Origin: Paenibacillus sonchi | GTDB taxonomy: Bacteria > Bacillota > Bacilli > Paenibacillales > Paenibacillaceae | Assembly (NCBI RefSeq): GCF_016772475.1 | Contig: NZ_CP068595.1 | Span: forward strand, 3,224,001-3,288,000 | Length of the DNA: 64,000 bases | Reading direction: 5' to 3' | Shown here: piece by piece, positions 7,961-16,966 of the stretch | How the letters are laid out: every line of letters starts with the position of its first letter | Numbering within the stretch: the stretch's first letter is position 1 | Program-made: the position numbers and the translations under genes | Notes under the pieces: model-generated | Databases searched by the model: none | The model's input: only the letters and a program-made list of their open reading frames with translations | What the model was told of the DNA's origin: nothing

Positions 7961-9370
7961 TCACACCCAGCCGAACAAACGGGCTGCCTGGGCAACGGCA
8001 AAAGTTACAGCAATGGCAATCCCGAGCGGAATGACGGCAGAGAGCACTGCCCACTTCATACTGCGGGTTTCTTTGTAAATATTGATCAGTGTGGTGCCGC
8101 ATGGATAGTGGAGCAGGGAGAACAGCATCATATTCAGCGCGGTCAGCCAAGTCCAGCCATGACTCAGGAAGATATCCTTAATGCCGCCGAGTCCATCGAT
8201 ATCGACCATGGCGCCGGAGGACATATAGCCCATGAGCAGGATCGGCAGTACGATTTCATTGGCAGGGAGCCCCAGGATAAAGGCCATAATAATGAAGCCG
8301 TCCAGCCCAAGCAAATTCGCAAAAGGATCAAAAAAAGCAGCCATATGGTTAAGGACGCTGTCTCCTCCGACCATCACATTGCCCAGTATCCAGGTGAGAA
8401 TCCCGGCAGGCGCAGCGACCACGATTGCCCGGGTCAGCACGTTCAGGGATTTTTCTTTGGAGGTAATCAGTATGGTTTTCCAAATTTGCGGACGGCGGTA
8501 TGGCGGAAGCTCCAGCGTGTAGTGAGTTGGCACTCCGCGCAGCGCGGTCTTGGACATCACCCAGGAGACGGTCAAGGTGACGATGATACCGATCAGGACA
8601 ATGCCCATCAGCACCAGGGCTGTTGATAAAGTGCGCAGTGCGCCCGCTGCGGCCCCGCCGGCCATAAACAAGGATGAGAGCAGAATCAGCGTAGGCCAGC
8701 GTCCGTTGCAGGGGACGAAGTTATTGGTCAGAATGGCCAGCATCCGTTCCCGGGGCGATTCGATAATGCGGGTGGAGAGAATGGCGGCGGCATTGCAGCC
8801 GAAGCCCATTGACATGGTCAGGGCCTGCTTGCCGTGGCCGCCGGATTTTTTGAACAACCGGTCCATGTTAAAAGCCACGCGCGGCAGATAGCCGAAATTC
8901 TCCAGCAGCGCAAACACCGGGAAGAAAATCATCATGGGCGGCAGCATGACACTGATGACCCAGGAGGTTCCGCGGTACAGCCCCAGCACGAGCACGCCAT
9001 GCAGCCAGGCCGGTGCATTCACAGCCTCAAAACCCGCAGTCAGATAGCCTTCAATCCAGCCAAAAAGGGAAGCGAGCCAGCCCGAAGGATAATTGGCGCC
9101 TGCAATTGTAATCCAGAACACGAGGCCGAGGCCGGCGAGCATAATGGGGAAGCCCCAGATTTTGGAGGTGACGATACTGTCCAGTTTATAGGTGCTGGCG
9201 AGTTTCTTCTGGTCCTTGTAGGTGACAGCCTCCCGGCAAATTCCGGCCGAAACCGCGTAAATTCCACTGACAATTTCATCCCGGATCGCGCCTTTGTCCG
9301 CGAGCTTCTTCGCAGCGGACAGCAGGGAATCCATGGCGTCAGTTCCTTTAATGGCATGCGGTGACTCCAT
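7961..9370 (-). CDS. feoB: FeoB membrane (permease) half of a split ferrous iron transporter
   Basis: The 469-residue protein contains the Gate-type membrane core of FeoB but no GTPase. Recognisable parts are the GFGCN segment with its Cys near residue 204, the paired NNFVPCNGRWP, and the C-terminal LHYPCGTT. It should form the Fe(II) pore in the cytoplasmic membrane. The ATG at 9370 lies within the last 23 bp of the separate GTPase gene and has AAAGGAGG nine bases upstream. The order is feoA, GTPase, permease. Split FeoB proteins are known in some Firmicutes, and the two parts presumably assemble. Confidence 0.9.
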   Translation of the reverse strand: MESPHAIKGTDAMDSLLSAAKKLADKGAIRDEIVSGIYAVSAGICREAVTYKDQKKLASTYKLDSIVTSKIWGFPIMLAGLGLVFWITIAGANYPSGWLASLFGWIEGYLTAGFEAVNAPAWLHGVLVLGLYRGTSWVISVMLPPMMIFFPVFALLENFGYLPRVAFNMDRLFKKSGGHGKQALTMSMGFGCNAAAILSTRIIESPRERMLAILTNNFVPCNGRWPTLILLSSLFMAGGAAAGALRTLSTALVLMGIVLIGIIVTLTVSWVMSKTALRGVPTHYTLELPPYRRPQIWKTILITSKEKSLNVLTRAIVVAAPAGILTWILGNVMVGGDSVLNHMAAFFDPFANLLGLDGFIIMAFILGLPANEIVLPILLMGYMSSGAMVDIDGLGGIKDIFLSHGWTWLTALNMMLFSLLHYPCGTTLINIYKETRSMKWAVLSAVIPLGIAIAVTFAVAQAARLFGWV

Positions 9371-10079
9371 GGGCCATGACCTCCTTTGTTCCGGAAATAT
9401 TTTGGCGTCCCATATGGGCCTTCAGCGAAGTGAGCAGGCTGTCATCACCATCCAGCAGCCGCAGGGCAATCCAGCGTGCCGGATATCTTGAGCCAACAGT
9501 CTGTTCAACCATGGGGATAAGCTCGGCGATGCCTTGTTCAATTTCGTCACTGTAGCTGATGCGCAGCGGCTGTGCCGTAAAAGCACCGGTGGCCACGCGC
9601 TCGATCTGATCCAGAAGAGCTTCAATGCCGATTTTGCCCCGGGCAGAAATGACTGCAACCGGTACGCCCAGCCGTTTTGAAATCGCCTTCAAATCGATGT
9701 CGATGCCGAGCCTCCGGGCTTCATCGATCAGGTTGATACAGATCACGGCCCGTCCGGTAATCTCCAGCACCTGCAGTGCAAGGTTGAGGTTGCGCTCCAG
9801 CGACGTTGCGTCCAGTACCACCAGCGTCACATCGGGCTCCTCGAAAATAATGTAATCTCTGGCCGCCTCTTCGTCGGCGGAATTGGAGTACAGCGAGTAG
9901 GTGCCTGGAAGATCGACTGCACGGTACGTATGGTTGTTGTGGGTAAATTCGCCTTCGGCGGTAATGACGGTTTTGCCCGCCCAGTTGCCTGTGTGCTGAC
10001 GCAGTCCGGTCAAAAGATTAAACAGCGTGCTTTTCCCCGTATTGGGGTTGCCGGCAAAAGCCACAGTAAATTGACTCAT
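9348..10079 (-). CDS. feoB: FeoB small GTPase half
   Basis: A 243-residue G protein of the FeoB type. G1 is GNPNTGKST (residues 10-18), switch I lies around GNWAGKTV (31-38), G3 is DLPGTYSL (57-64), G4 is NLID (116-119, where many FeoB have NMxD) and G5 is SARGKIG near 145. A helical GDI-like region follows to the C-terminus. No membrane segment is present, so the chain ends where a normal FeoB would enter the membrane. Its ATG overlaps the feoA stop as ATGA, and its end overlaps the permease gene by 23 bp, consistent with translational coupling. Confidence 0.93.
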   Translation of the reverse strand: MSQFTVAFAGNPNTGKSTLFNLLTGLRQHTGNWAGKTVITAEGEFTHNNHTYRAVDLPGTYSLYSNSADEEAARDYIIFEEPDVTLVVLDATSLERNLNLALQVLEITGRAVICINLIDEARRLGIDIDLKAISKRLGVPVAVISARGKIGIEALLDQIERVATGAFTAQPLRISYSDEIEQGIAELIPMVEQTVGSRYPARWIALRLLDGDDSLLTSLKAHMGRQNISGTKEVMAHGVTACH

Positions 10080-10330
10080 TTGTCTCCACCTCCAATCAAA
10101 GTTCCATAAATCAATTCACTTTCTTCCCGTCGCAGTGCAATGGTTGTATTGCTTACACGGAATGCCGTAGGGTCACCCAGCGGGCTGCGCCGCAGCACCT
10201 CTACAGCGTTGCCGACGACAAATCCGAGATCAAGCAGCCTTCTCCGCAGCACGCCCTGCACTTCTATGCTGCTGATCACCAGCTTGCTGCCGTTTACTGC
10301 CTCAGATAATGGAATAACAGCTCCAGCCAT
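10076..10330 (-). CDS. feoA: FeoA family protein (SH3-like partner of FeoB)
   Basis: The 84-residue protein has the FeoA core (LRRRLLDLGFVVGNAVEVLR, then PLGDPTAFRV and TTIALRREE). FeoA is a small cytosolic protein needed for FeoB activity. The frame is open upstream, but the ATG at 10330 has GTAGGGG six bases upstream and gives the usual FeoA length. It is first in the feo operon. Confidence 0.9.
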   Translation of the reverse strand: MAGAVIPLSEAVNGSKLVISSIEVQGVLRRRLLDLGFVVGNAVEVLRRSPLGDPTAFRVSNTTIALRREESELIYGTLIGGGDK

Positions 10331-10408
10331 AACATCCCCTACTTTCATATTTAGAATTAAGTATATATTGTGCACTAGGGATAGACTCTTGTAGTCTGCC
10401 ACAATAGT

Positions 10409-10437
10409 AGTATACGTAAATAAATTTGTCTTGGCAA
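10409..10437 (-). promoter_or_regulatory. Predicted sigma-A promoter of the feo operon
   Basis: On the minus strand TTGCCA (10437-10432) and TATACT (10414-10409) are separated by exactly 17 bp, about 80 bp upstream of feoA. A small inverted repeat (AGACT...AGTCT, 10383-10397) follows in the leader. I see no good Fur box. Confidence 0.65.
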
Positions 10438-10535
10438 CAAAAAAGTTTCCCTAGGGAAAAATAAATGAGAGATATTTATAAATGCAGGCTGAGCTGGTCA
10501 TAACACGAAAAAAACGAATAAAATACAGATGATAA

Positions 10536-10736
10536 ATGCAGATAATAATGGTATATTTTGGTCTATTATTGATAGAAATGTTATTTTTTGCTGAGGATAA
10601 GACAGGAAAGTGGAAAGAAGATAAGGCTAAGAAGTGGAACGATGATAAGGGTGAGAAGTGGAAAGACGATAAGGGTGAGAAGTGGAAAGATGATAAGGCT
10701 GAAAGGTCGAAAGAAGAGGTTCGTTTTGGCTGGTGA
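10536..10736 (+). CDS. Possible small protein with octapeptide repeats (doubtful)
   Basis: A 66-codon frame begins with a hydrophobic stretch (MVYFGLLLIEMLFF) and continues with 24-bp tandem repeats encoding variants of DKGEKWKD. The repeats run from about 10604 to 10705. There is no ribosome site before either possible ATG (10536 or 10548) and no terminator. It may be a decayed gene or simply a coding-like repeat. I do not recognise a family. Confidence 0.25.
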   Translation: MQIIMVYFGLLLIEMLFFAEDKTGKWKEDKAKKWNDDKGEKWKDDKGEKWKDDKAERSKEEVRFGW

Positions 10737-10893
10737 AACTATGAGGGGATGGTGTATAATGAAGACTTGGGTTTGGAATAAAAAGTAATTAATTGGAAGA
10801 AGTAAAAATACCTTTGATTTGGTCAAAAGTGGTAGTGTCAAGAAGTTTGTGTAAGGAGAGTACGTATTTTTTGGCGCATCGTTTGGCGGTTAG

Positions 10894-11073
10894 GTGGAAA
10901 AAGTATCACTAATTTGCTTGAGCATCAATCAACCCGGAAGGCTAAGTGGAAAAAAGTACACTAATTTAGCCTTTATCGCTCAAGATAAGAGGATATTACC
11001 AAATTAAGTTCCCTTTTTCCACTTTAACCTCACAATTGTTGATTTCTGAGGAATTTAAGTTCCCTTTTTCCAC
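10894..11073. repeat. 180-bp symmetric intergenic element, GTGGAAAAAG family, copy A
   Basis: Direct units start at 10894 and 10946 (GTGGAAAAAG followed by ACTAATTT). Inverted units end at 11022 and 11073 (GTTCCCTTTTTCCAC). Outer and inner pairs share one centre to within 1 bp. The inner spacer CTCACAATTGTTGATTTC is the reverse complement of that in the copies at 25434 and 60503. The rest of the gap from 10740 to 11289 holds no gene that I can support. Confidence 0.85.
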
Positions 11074-11289
11074 TTGGCTTACCCCACTCCCGAAATCAAA
11101 AGCGTATTTTCATCCCTAATTTCATCCACTAGCCTACTTCTGGCGGGTTCAAATGTATTTTACCTTTGAGCGCTTTCAGGCCGAACACCCAGTGTACCAT
11201 CCGGCGGCAGGTGCACTGGGTGTTACCAAAGCTAAAGCAAGCCGCTGCATGCTTGCAGCGGAAATACACCCCCTGCATGTTCCCGTCAG

Positions 11290-11748
11290 TTATTCCCAGC
11301 TGCCGAAATCCAGGGTGCGGCCGGTTTCGACCAGGGTTTTGATGTTGCTTAGGATATGCCACCAGGCGCTGTCGCTGGCTGCATAGGCAGGGTCGTCCGG
11401 ATGCCAGTTATCGTGAATGAGTGCCAAACGGGTACAGGCTCCTTCCGGCTCCAGCCGCCAGGAGATGCGTGACTCATAATTTTCTCTGTCTTTCAGGTAG
11501 GAAGGGCCTACTTTGTGCGTAAAGCTCAGCACTTTCTCGGGGATATATTCCAGCAGCGTTCCATACACATGCACAGTCTCATCGCCTTCCGCTCCAGGAC
11601 CGACATATTCCAGCAGTTCTCCCGGGTTGAAGCTCGAGCGGATTACACTGCCGTAATAAATTTGTTGTACCTGCCCGGGGGAAACCAAGGCATCCCACAC
11701 CTGGGCCGGGGTGCCGGCAATATAAAATTCATATTTCAATTCGTTCAT
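11290..11748 (-). CDS. SRPBCC / AHSA1-like ligand-binding domain protein
   Basis: A 152-residue single-domain START/SRPBCC protein. It starts MNELKYEFYIAGTPAQVWDA, the usual opening strand with the TPAQVWDAL helix, and ends with the long C-terminal helix (WWHILSNIKTLVETG). The family binds hydrophobic ligands; the function is not predictable. I chose the ATG at 11748 because GGGAGG lies ten bases upstream; the ATG at 11781 lacks a site. It lies downstream of the WYL regulator on the same strand, with a hairpin between them. Such pairs are common and may be linked in regulation. Confidence 0.8.
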   Translation of the reverse strand: MNELKYEFYIAGTPAQVWDALVSPGQVQQIYYGSVIRSSFNPGELLEYVGPGAEGDETVHVYGTLLEYIPEKVLSFTHKVGPSYLKDRENYESRISWRLEPEGACTRLALIHDNWHPDDPAYAASDSAWWHILSNIKTLVETGRTLDFGSWE

Positions 11749-11813
11749 TTCATTTGTTCCTCCCTGGAAGTGTATTTTCATACGGCCTTAAGCCTGTCTT
11801 CACTATAACAAAA

Positions 11814-11840
11814 GACCACTGACAGTTATGGTCAGTGATC
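11814..11840 (-). terminator. Likely terminator of the WYL regulator gene
   Basis: A ten-base-pair stem (GATCACTGAC with GTCAGTGGTC, one G-T pair) around a seven-base loop is followed on the minus strand by TCTTTTGTT. It lies just after the WYL stop codon. Confidence 0.55.
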
Positions 11841-11851
11841 CAGGAGGAAAT

Positions 11852-12811
11852 CTAAGATTCGTTGTAATAGGCTGTAAGCTCTGCAGTCACTTCAGCGAGC
11901 TTCTTCTTCAAGGCGGCGGGCTCCCGGATGGTCAGCGCTTTGCCGTAGGGCAGCAGAAAGTACGGAGCGTAGCTGTAAAGAGTGGCCTCATCCAGCAGGA
12001 ACCTTGCTGTGTTCTCGCTTCGCTGCTCCAGTGTATGTCCGAACAGCCAATGGCTGCACAGATCATTTAATACGGCCTCTGCGGCTGAAATGACAACGGC
12101 AGTCAGCTCCGCCGGATTGTTCTGGCCGGGGAGAAGGCTCTGCAGCAGGAACTCGCGTGCCGAGAAGCTGGCGGGGCGGATGAAGCCTGCCCCCGTCCTG
12201 CGCAGGCCGGCGATCCGGTCCACCCGGAAGCTGCGGACCTCCTGGCGCTGATGGCAGAACCCGGTTAGGTACCACTGGCCTTTCCATAACACAAGTCCGT
12301 AAGGATCAATACAGCGGGAGGATGGAAATCCGCCGCTGCCCTTGCGGTATTCCATCTCCAGCGTCAGGCTGTCTGCCGTACAGGCCTCAAGCTCTTCCAG
12401 CAGCTGCGCAAGCGGGGCAGCCGGTGAATGGAGCGTCTCCAGACCGCTCTCGTGGCGCTCCATTTGCGAGAGCTGTTCAGCATTGCTGTAACGCTTAAGC
12501 TTGGCAATCGCCCCGTCTAACGCCTGCTCATAGGGATAGCCGCTTCCCCTTGCAAAGGCCGAGGCCTGTACAAGCGCCCGCCGTTCCCCGGCGTCGAAGA
12601 ACAGCGGAGCCGCACTGAAATGCTCCGGCAGGCTATAGCCGCCGCCCGGGCCGGCATCCGCAATGACGGGAACACCGCTCGCGCAGAGGGCGTCAATATA
12701 GCGGTAGACTGAGCGCACACTCAGCTCCAGCTCCCCGGCCAGCTCCGCAGCGGTTCTCTTGTGCTGCTGCAGTATCCACAGAATGGACAACATGTAATCG
12801 GCCTTGGACAT
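11852..12811 (-). CDS. YafY-type transcriptional regulator (HTH plus WYL domain)
   Basis: A 319-residue regulator. Residues 1-60 form an HTH_11 winged helix (RTAAELAGELELSVRSVYRY). The central part carries the WYL signature as GQWYLTGFCHQRQEVRSFRV near residue 180. The C-terminal part is the usual WCX extension. WYL proteins sense small ligands or nucleic acids and mostly repress nearby genes. The ATG has a GGGGG site ten bases upstream. The SRPBCC gene immediately downstream is a possible target. Confidence 0.88.
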   Translation of the reverse strand: MSKADYMLSILWILQQHKRTAAELAGELELSVRSVYRYIDALCASGVPVIADAGPGGGYSLPEHFSAAPLFFDAGERRALVQASAFARGSGYPYEQALDGAIAKLKRYSNAEQLSQMERHESGLETLHSPAAPLAQLLEELEACTADSLTLEMEYRKGSGGFPSSRCIDPYGLVLWKGQWYLTGFCHQRQEVRSFRVDRIAGLRRTGAGFIRPASFSAREFLLQSLLPGQNNPAELTAVVISAAEAVLNDLCSHWLFGHTLEQRSENTARFLLDEATLYSYAPYFLLPYGKALTIREPAALKKKLAEVTAELTAYYNES

Positions 12812-13008
12812 ACGTCCGTAACCCCCTTATTCATTGGCTGTTTTCAATATAGCCAGTGTACCTGTATCACGGCTTGCCGTCCAACCTGGGATAGGCGGTA
12901 TTCGCTAAGCTGCGGCGGGTTTAGCCTGGAGGCACCGCCAGTCCGTTGTCCGCTGGGTGGGTCGGTTCCACTGCCCAAGGGCACAGGACCAGCCAATGCA
13001 CAGGGAGT

Positions 13009-14955
13009 CTACACCATCATTTTCTTCAGACTATGAATATAGCGGGATCGGACAATGATGAAATATACTGTTTGCACCGCCAAAAAGGCTGCTGCCGTTA
13101 CCAGAACCGGCATCGTGACATTGCGGATGCTGATCTGATACAGCACCGGACGGATGACCACCAGCGTCTGCACCGCAGCGACAAGAATAGGGATATAGAA
13201 CAGCAAAGCAATCTGGCGGGTTGCGGCTGCCGACATTTCTCGGACGCTCAGGCCTATTTTGGACAAAGAATGGTACATTTTCATATCAGCGTTCAGCTCC
13301 GCATGCAGCTTGAAATAGAGGAAGCTGGCAGACGACAGTGAGAAGATCAGGGCGATAAAAATGCCGATAAAGCTGAGCATGGACGTTCCCTGCTTCGAGG
13401 CCATATAGTCGCCCGCCGAAGTGCTGATTAGGGTATCCCAGTTGTCATTGGCAGAGTTCCAGTTCCGGCTCCATGTCTCCAGTTCGCTTGAAATGACGGT
13501 CTCCGGTTCACCTGCTTTGGGCGGCGCATCGCCCCAATCCGGGATGTTATATAAGTAATACTCCATTAGGTTGGAACGGTCAGCCGCGGCAGCGGCTTGT
13601 TCATAATAACCATCGCTCACAATTAATACAGGTGCGGTATATTGGCCGAAAGGCATCGCCTCTGGTGTTTGAACCTGCTTCAAGGCCAGCTTCTGCTCAT
13701 TTGGAGCCGGTAAGGATACCGTCTGGCCGGAATCGAACTTGACATCCCTATACCGGGGATTAAGCATCAGCACGGCTTCTCCGTCCGTAAGAGCAGGCAG
13801 GGCGTTAGACTCTATTTGTCCGGCGAGCTGATTGAAGCGGGAAAAGGGGAGCAGCATAACACTCTTGAACTTGTCCCTTTGGTCTTTAATAGAGCTGCGG
13901 ATGAAATTAACTTTGTTCTCTGTATATTTGATTCCGTTTTGCTCCAGTGTGCTTAAGATTTTCTGTCTTCCGGTATCCGCCGCAGCAGCACCACGATCAT
14001 AGATCGTGTAGATAATTCCAAACGGGCTGTTCATATAACCCGTCCGGTTCGACTGGCTGACGGACAGCAGGAACCCCGCAGCCATACAGGCCAGAGAGGT
14101 AACGACTGTAACCAGAAACAGCATCCGGGCGTTGTCCTTAATTTTGTAGCTCATCTCTGAAATCCATAGCAGATTGGTTCCCCGCCACACCCGTTTGCGG
14201 CTGATCTTCAGCAGGCGCATCCCCAGCACGGACAGCTGCGAATAGAAGAAATAGGTGCCGGGAATCCCTGTAACAGCAGCGGACAGCAGGGATAGAGGCG
14301 ATAACGGAGTCCAGATGAAGTAGGCACCAGCCGTCAGCAGGGCCAGCCCAAGGATCGACAGCAGCCAGGAGACTTTGGGCTCTTTTTTCGGCTTCACGCT
14401 GCCCTTCAGCAGCTCCAGCACCTGATTTTTGCGGATGAACAACAGTGTGAACACGGAATTGGCCAGAAAAAGGGCAATAAAAGCAGTGGAGGTCGTAACC
14501 AGCGCCTTGACCGGCCAGTAGAACGGCAGATTGTCAATGCCCATAGCCTTGGTGCTCAGGAGCAGAAACAGCTTCGACAGCAGCATTCCGGCGGCCATCC
14601 CGGTTACGATCGACAGCAGGCCGATCAGCATGTTTTCCAGCATAATCAGCCGGTTGATCTGCCCCGGACGTGCGCCAAGAATCATCAGAATGCCGAATTC
14701 CTGATTGCGCAGCTTCAGAAAGGCGCTGATGGAATACATCACGAAGAAAAAAGCAAAAATGAACACAATGTATGAAGCAATCATCATCCCGGCAGCCGAA
14801 TTTTCGCCCATTTCAATAGACGTAACTCCAGGGTGATACATAAATACTGAATAGGAGAAGAAGATCATGACCATGAAGGCGCTGCTGAGAAAAAAAGCCA
14901 TATACGTACGCGCACCCCGCCGCACATTGTTAAACGCGAATTGAGGAAAGCTCAT
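13009..14955 (-). CDS. BceB-type ABC transporter permease (FtsX family)
   Basis: The 648-residue permease starts MSFPQFAFNNVRRGARTYMA, a typical BceB opening. It has about ten membrane segments and a long extracellular domain between segments 7 and 8 (roughly residues 280-510), the part that captures cell-wall-active peptides. Translation starts at ATG 14955, with GGGGAGGG eight bases upstream, inside the end of bceA (26-bp overlap). With BceA it forms a sensing and detoxification transporter. The matching BceRS pair lies 6 kb upstream on the same strand, separated by a germination operon. Confidence 0.92.
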   Translation of the reverse strand: MSFPQFAFNNVRRGARTYMAFFLSSAFMVMIFFSYSVFMYHPGVTSIEMGENSAAGMMIASYIVFIFAFFFVMYSISAFLKLRNQEFGILMILGARPGQINRLIMLENMLIGLLSIVTGMAAGMLLSKLFLLLSTKAMGIDNLPFYWPVKALVTTSTAFIALFLANSVFTLLFIRKNQVLELLKGSVKPKKEPKVSWLLSILGLALLTAGAYFIWTPLSPLSLLSAAVTGIPGTYFFYSQLSVLGMRLLKISRKRVWRGTNLLWISEMSYKIKDNARMLFLVTVVTSLACMAAGFLLSVSQSNRTGYMNSPFGIIYTIYDRGAAAADTGRQKILSTLEQNGIKYTENKVNFIRSSIKDQRDKFKSVMLLPFSRFNQLAGQIESNALPALTDGEAVLMLNPRYRDVKFDSGQTVSLPAPNEQKLALKQVQTPEAMPFGQYTAPVLIVSDGYYEQAAAAADRSNLMEYYLYNIPDWGDAPPKAGEPETVISSELETWSRNWNSANDNWDTLISTSAGDYMASKQGTSMLSFIGIFIALIFSLSSASFLYFKLHAELNADMKMYHSLSKIGLSVREMSAAATRQIALLFYIPILVAAVQTLVVIRPVLYQISIRNVTMPVLVTAAAFLAVQTVYFIIVRSRYIHSLKKMMV

Positions 14956-15700
14956 GCGAATTCCCTCCCCAGAATGAAAGTGTGTCGATAATTTTCTGGA
15001 AGAAGGCCTGGCGGTTGTCTCCGCGGTGGATTTCCGCCGCCAGCCTGCCGTCCTTAATGAAGACGATGCGGTTGCAATAGCTTGCCGCCAGCGGGTCATG
15101 CGTGACCAGCATCAGTGTGGTGCCTTCCCTGCGGTTGATGTCCTCCAGCGACTCCATTACGATCCGTGAGGAATTGGAATCCAGCGCACCAGTAGGTTCA
15201 TCGGCCAGTATAATTGCGGGGGAAGTGATCATTGCCCGGGCAATCGCCGTGCGCTGGCGTTGTCCGCCGGAGATTTCATAGGTCCGCTTATTCAGGATAT
15301 CCTTGATATTCAGCCGGTCCGCAACCTTATGCAGCAGAGCGTCCATTTCGGCCAGCTTGCGGTTGTCCAGGGTCAAGGGGAGAACGATGTTCTCAGCTAC
15401 GGTCAACGTCTCCAGAAGATTGAAATCCTGAAAGACAAAGCCAAGCTGCCTGCGGCGGAACAGGGCCAGCTCCTTTTTGTTCATGAGGTAGGGATCGCTG
15501 CCCCCGATGTTCACGGCGCCCGAAGAGGGCTGGTCAATCGTGGAAACCATGTTCAGCAGGGTGGTTTTGCCGCTGCCCGAGGGTCCCATAATGCCAACGA
15601 ATTCGCCTTGCTCAATACTGAGGTGAATATCTGTGAGGGCCTGGGTATTGACTTTGCCCGGATACACTTTGTTCAGAGCGGTTACTTCCAGTACATTCAT
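14930..15700 (-). CDS. BceA-type ABC transporter ATPase
   Basis: A 256-residue ATPase with Walker A GPSGSGKTT near residue 41, Q-loop FVFQDFNLL, signature SGGQRQRTAIARAM, Walker B ILADEPTGALD and the switch His in VTHD. It powers the neighbouring BceB permease. GGAAGGA directly abuts the ATG at 15709 but lies nine bases from the ATG at 15700, so I choose 15700. The start of bceB overlaps its end. Confidence 0.93.
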   Translation of the reverse strand: MNVLEVTALNKVYPGKVNTQALTDIHLSIEQGEFVGIMGPSGSGKTTLLNMVSTIDQPSSGAVNIGGSDPYLMNKKELALFRRRQLGFVFQDFNLLETLTVAENIVLPLTLDNRKLAEMDALLHKVADRLNIKDILNKRTYEISGGQRQRTAIARAMITSPAIILADEPTGALDSNSSRIVMESLEDINRREGTTLMLVTHDPLAASYCNRIVFIKDGRLAAEIHRGDNRQAFFQKIIDTLSFWGGNSHELSSIRV

Positions 15701-15859
15701 TTCTTTCATTCCTTCCTGTTGGAAACTTAAGTCACCCTAATCTGGTGCGGATATGCTTAAGGTTTCGCTTCTGTTTCCGAGTGTACAGGATGGCCATCCG
15801 GTAAGCTATGGATTTATCTTAATGAATTCTTACAGTCCGTTTAAGGTTATGTTCGTAGA

Positions 15860-16957
15860 TTAAGAAGAGGATCGTGCAAACCAGCTGCGCAGCAGGATGG
15901 AAACAGCCAGCAGCAGAGGGATCGCCACCTGGAACACAGGATCGATTTTCAGACTGGGTCCAAGGCCGATAGCAATATGCTGCGTATAGTCTCTTTCCAG
16001 AAAAGAAGCACCATAAATGACTGCACCTACGGGGAATACCCACCATTTGGCGGATTTTCCGGTCAGCCCGGTTAAGGCCTTCACAGAACAGAAGTAGAAC
16101 AGCATCATCTTGATCAGCAAACCGATAAAAAGCTGAATGGTAACCAGAATGTCCAGGCGTTCGATAAACTTCAGACTCGACAGGGTGCGTACGGTTTTTA
16201 GAAAGGGCAGTTGACTGGTCCCTGCAATGGACGGCCCGAGAACGGCTACATTGAGTGCGTTCATGAAGATCAGAAATATACTGATGAGTAGATAAGCTGT
16301 CACCGTGCTTTTTACCGGAACCCCCGGTTTATCCCATAAGGACCACAGCATCAGGAATACAATCATCTGTCCGAAGGGGAAGGAGACAATATCGGGCAGC
16401 GCGGCGTCCGCAATCGGCTTAAATCCGTTCTCAAAAACAGGCGCCAACTGGTTGAAGTCCAGGGAGCCCATGATGCCGAGCAGAAGAACAAGCACAGCAT
16501 AAAAAGACAACACCACCGGCAGCAGGACCTCCGGCAGGCGGAAGACCACCTCGGTCCCTTTCCAGATGGCGTAAAGGGCAGTCCCGACAAAAATCAGCAT
16601 CGTAACAGACATTGGTGAGTTCGGCAGCATGGTCAGCGAGGTCAGTTCACCCAGATCCCGGACATTGCGCATCGACTGGTAGGCGAAATACAGGCTGTAC
16701 ATTCCGCCGACGGCTGAACCGGCAATCTTTCCAAAGTGAAGGGCGAGCATGCCGATAAGGTCGTTGTGCCGGGAACGGTATTGAATCCACATCAGAAGCA
16801 TCAGCAGAACCAGACCTGCTGCCGAGCCGGTGCACATCGCCAGCCAGGAGTCTTGTTTGGCCTTGGCGCCAAGCAGAAACAGCGGTGTGCTGCCGATTTC
16901 GAACAGCATGATCATGAACGAGAGCTGCAGGGCAGACACCTGCTCCTTGTTGTGCAT
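15860..16957 (-). CDS. Second GerB-type spore germination permease (GerAB/ArcD/ProY family)
   Basis: A 365-residue protein with ten or more membrane helices. It starts with QVSALQLSFMIMLFEIGSTP, the hallmark of B subunits that bind germinants in the spore inner membrane, and carries GTEVVFRLPEVLLPVVL mid-protein. It is the fifth and last gene of the ger operon, which already has a B subunit at 18442. The gap to the preceding small gene is 9 bp, and GGAGG lies 13 bases from the ATG. Two B subunits in one operon may widen germinant range (inference). Confidence 0.9.
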   Translation of the reverse strand: MHNKEQVSALQLSFMIMLFEIGSTPLFLLGAKAKQDSWLAMCTGSAAGLVLLMLLMWIQYRSRHNDLIGMLALHFGKIAGSAVGGMYSLYFAYQSMRNVRDLGELTSLTMLPNSPMSVTMLIFVGTALYAIWKGTEVVFRLPEVLLPVVLSFYAVLVLLLGIMGSLDFNQLAPVFENGFKPIADAALPDIVSFPFGQMIVFLMLWSLWDKPGVPVKSTVTAYLLISIFLIFMNALNVAVLGPSIAGTSQLPFLKTVRTLSSLKFIERLDILVTIQLFIGLLIKMMLFYFCSVKALTGLTGKSAKWWVFPVGAVIYGASFLERDYTQHIAIGLGPSLKIDPVFQVAIPLLLAVSILLRSWFARSSS

Positions 16958-16966
16958 GGGATAAGG

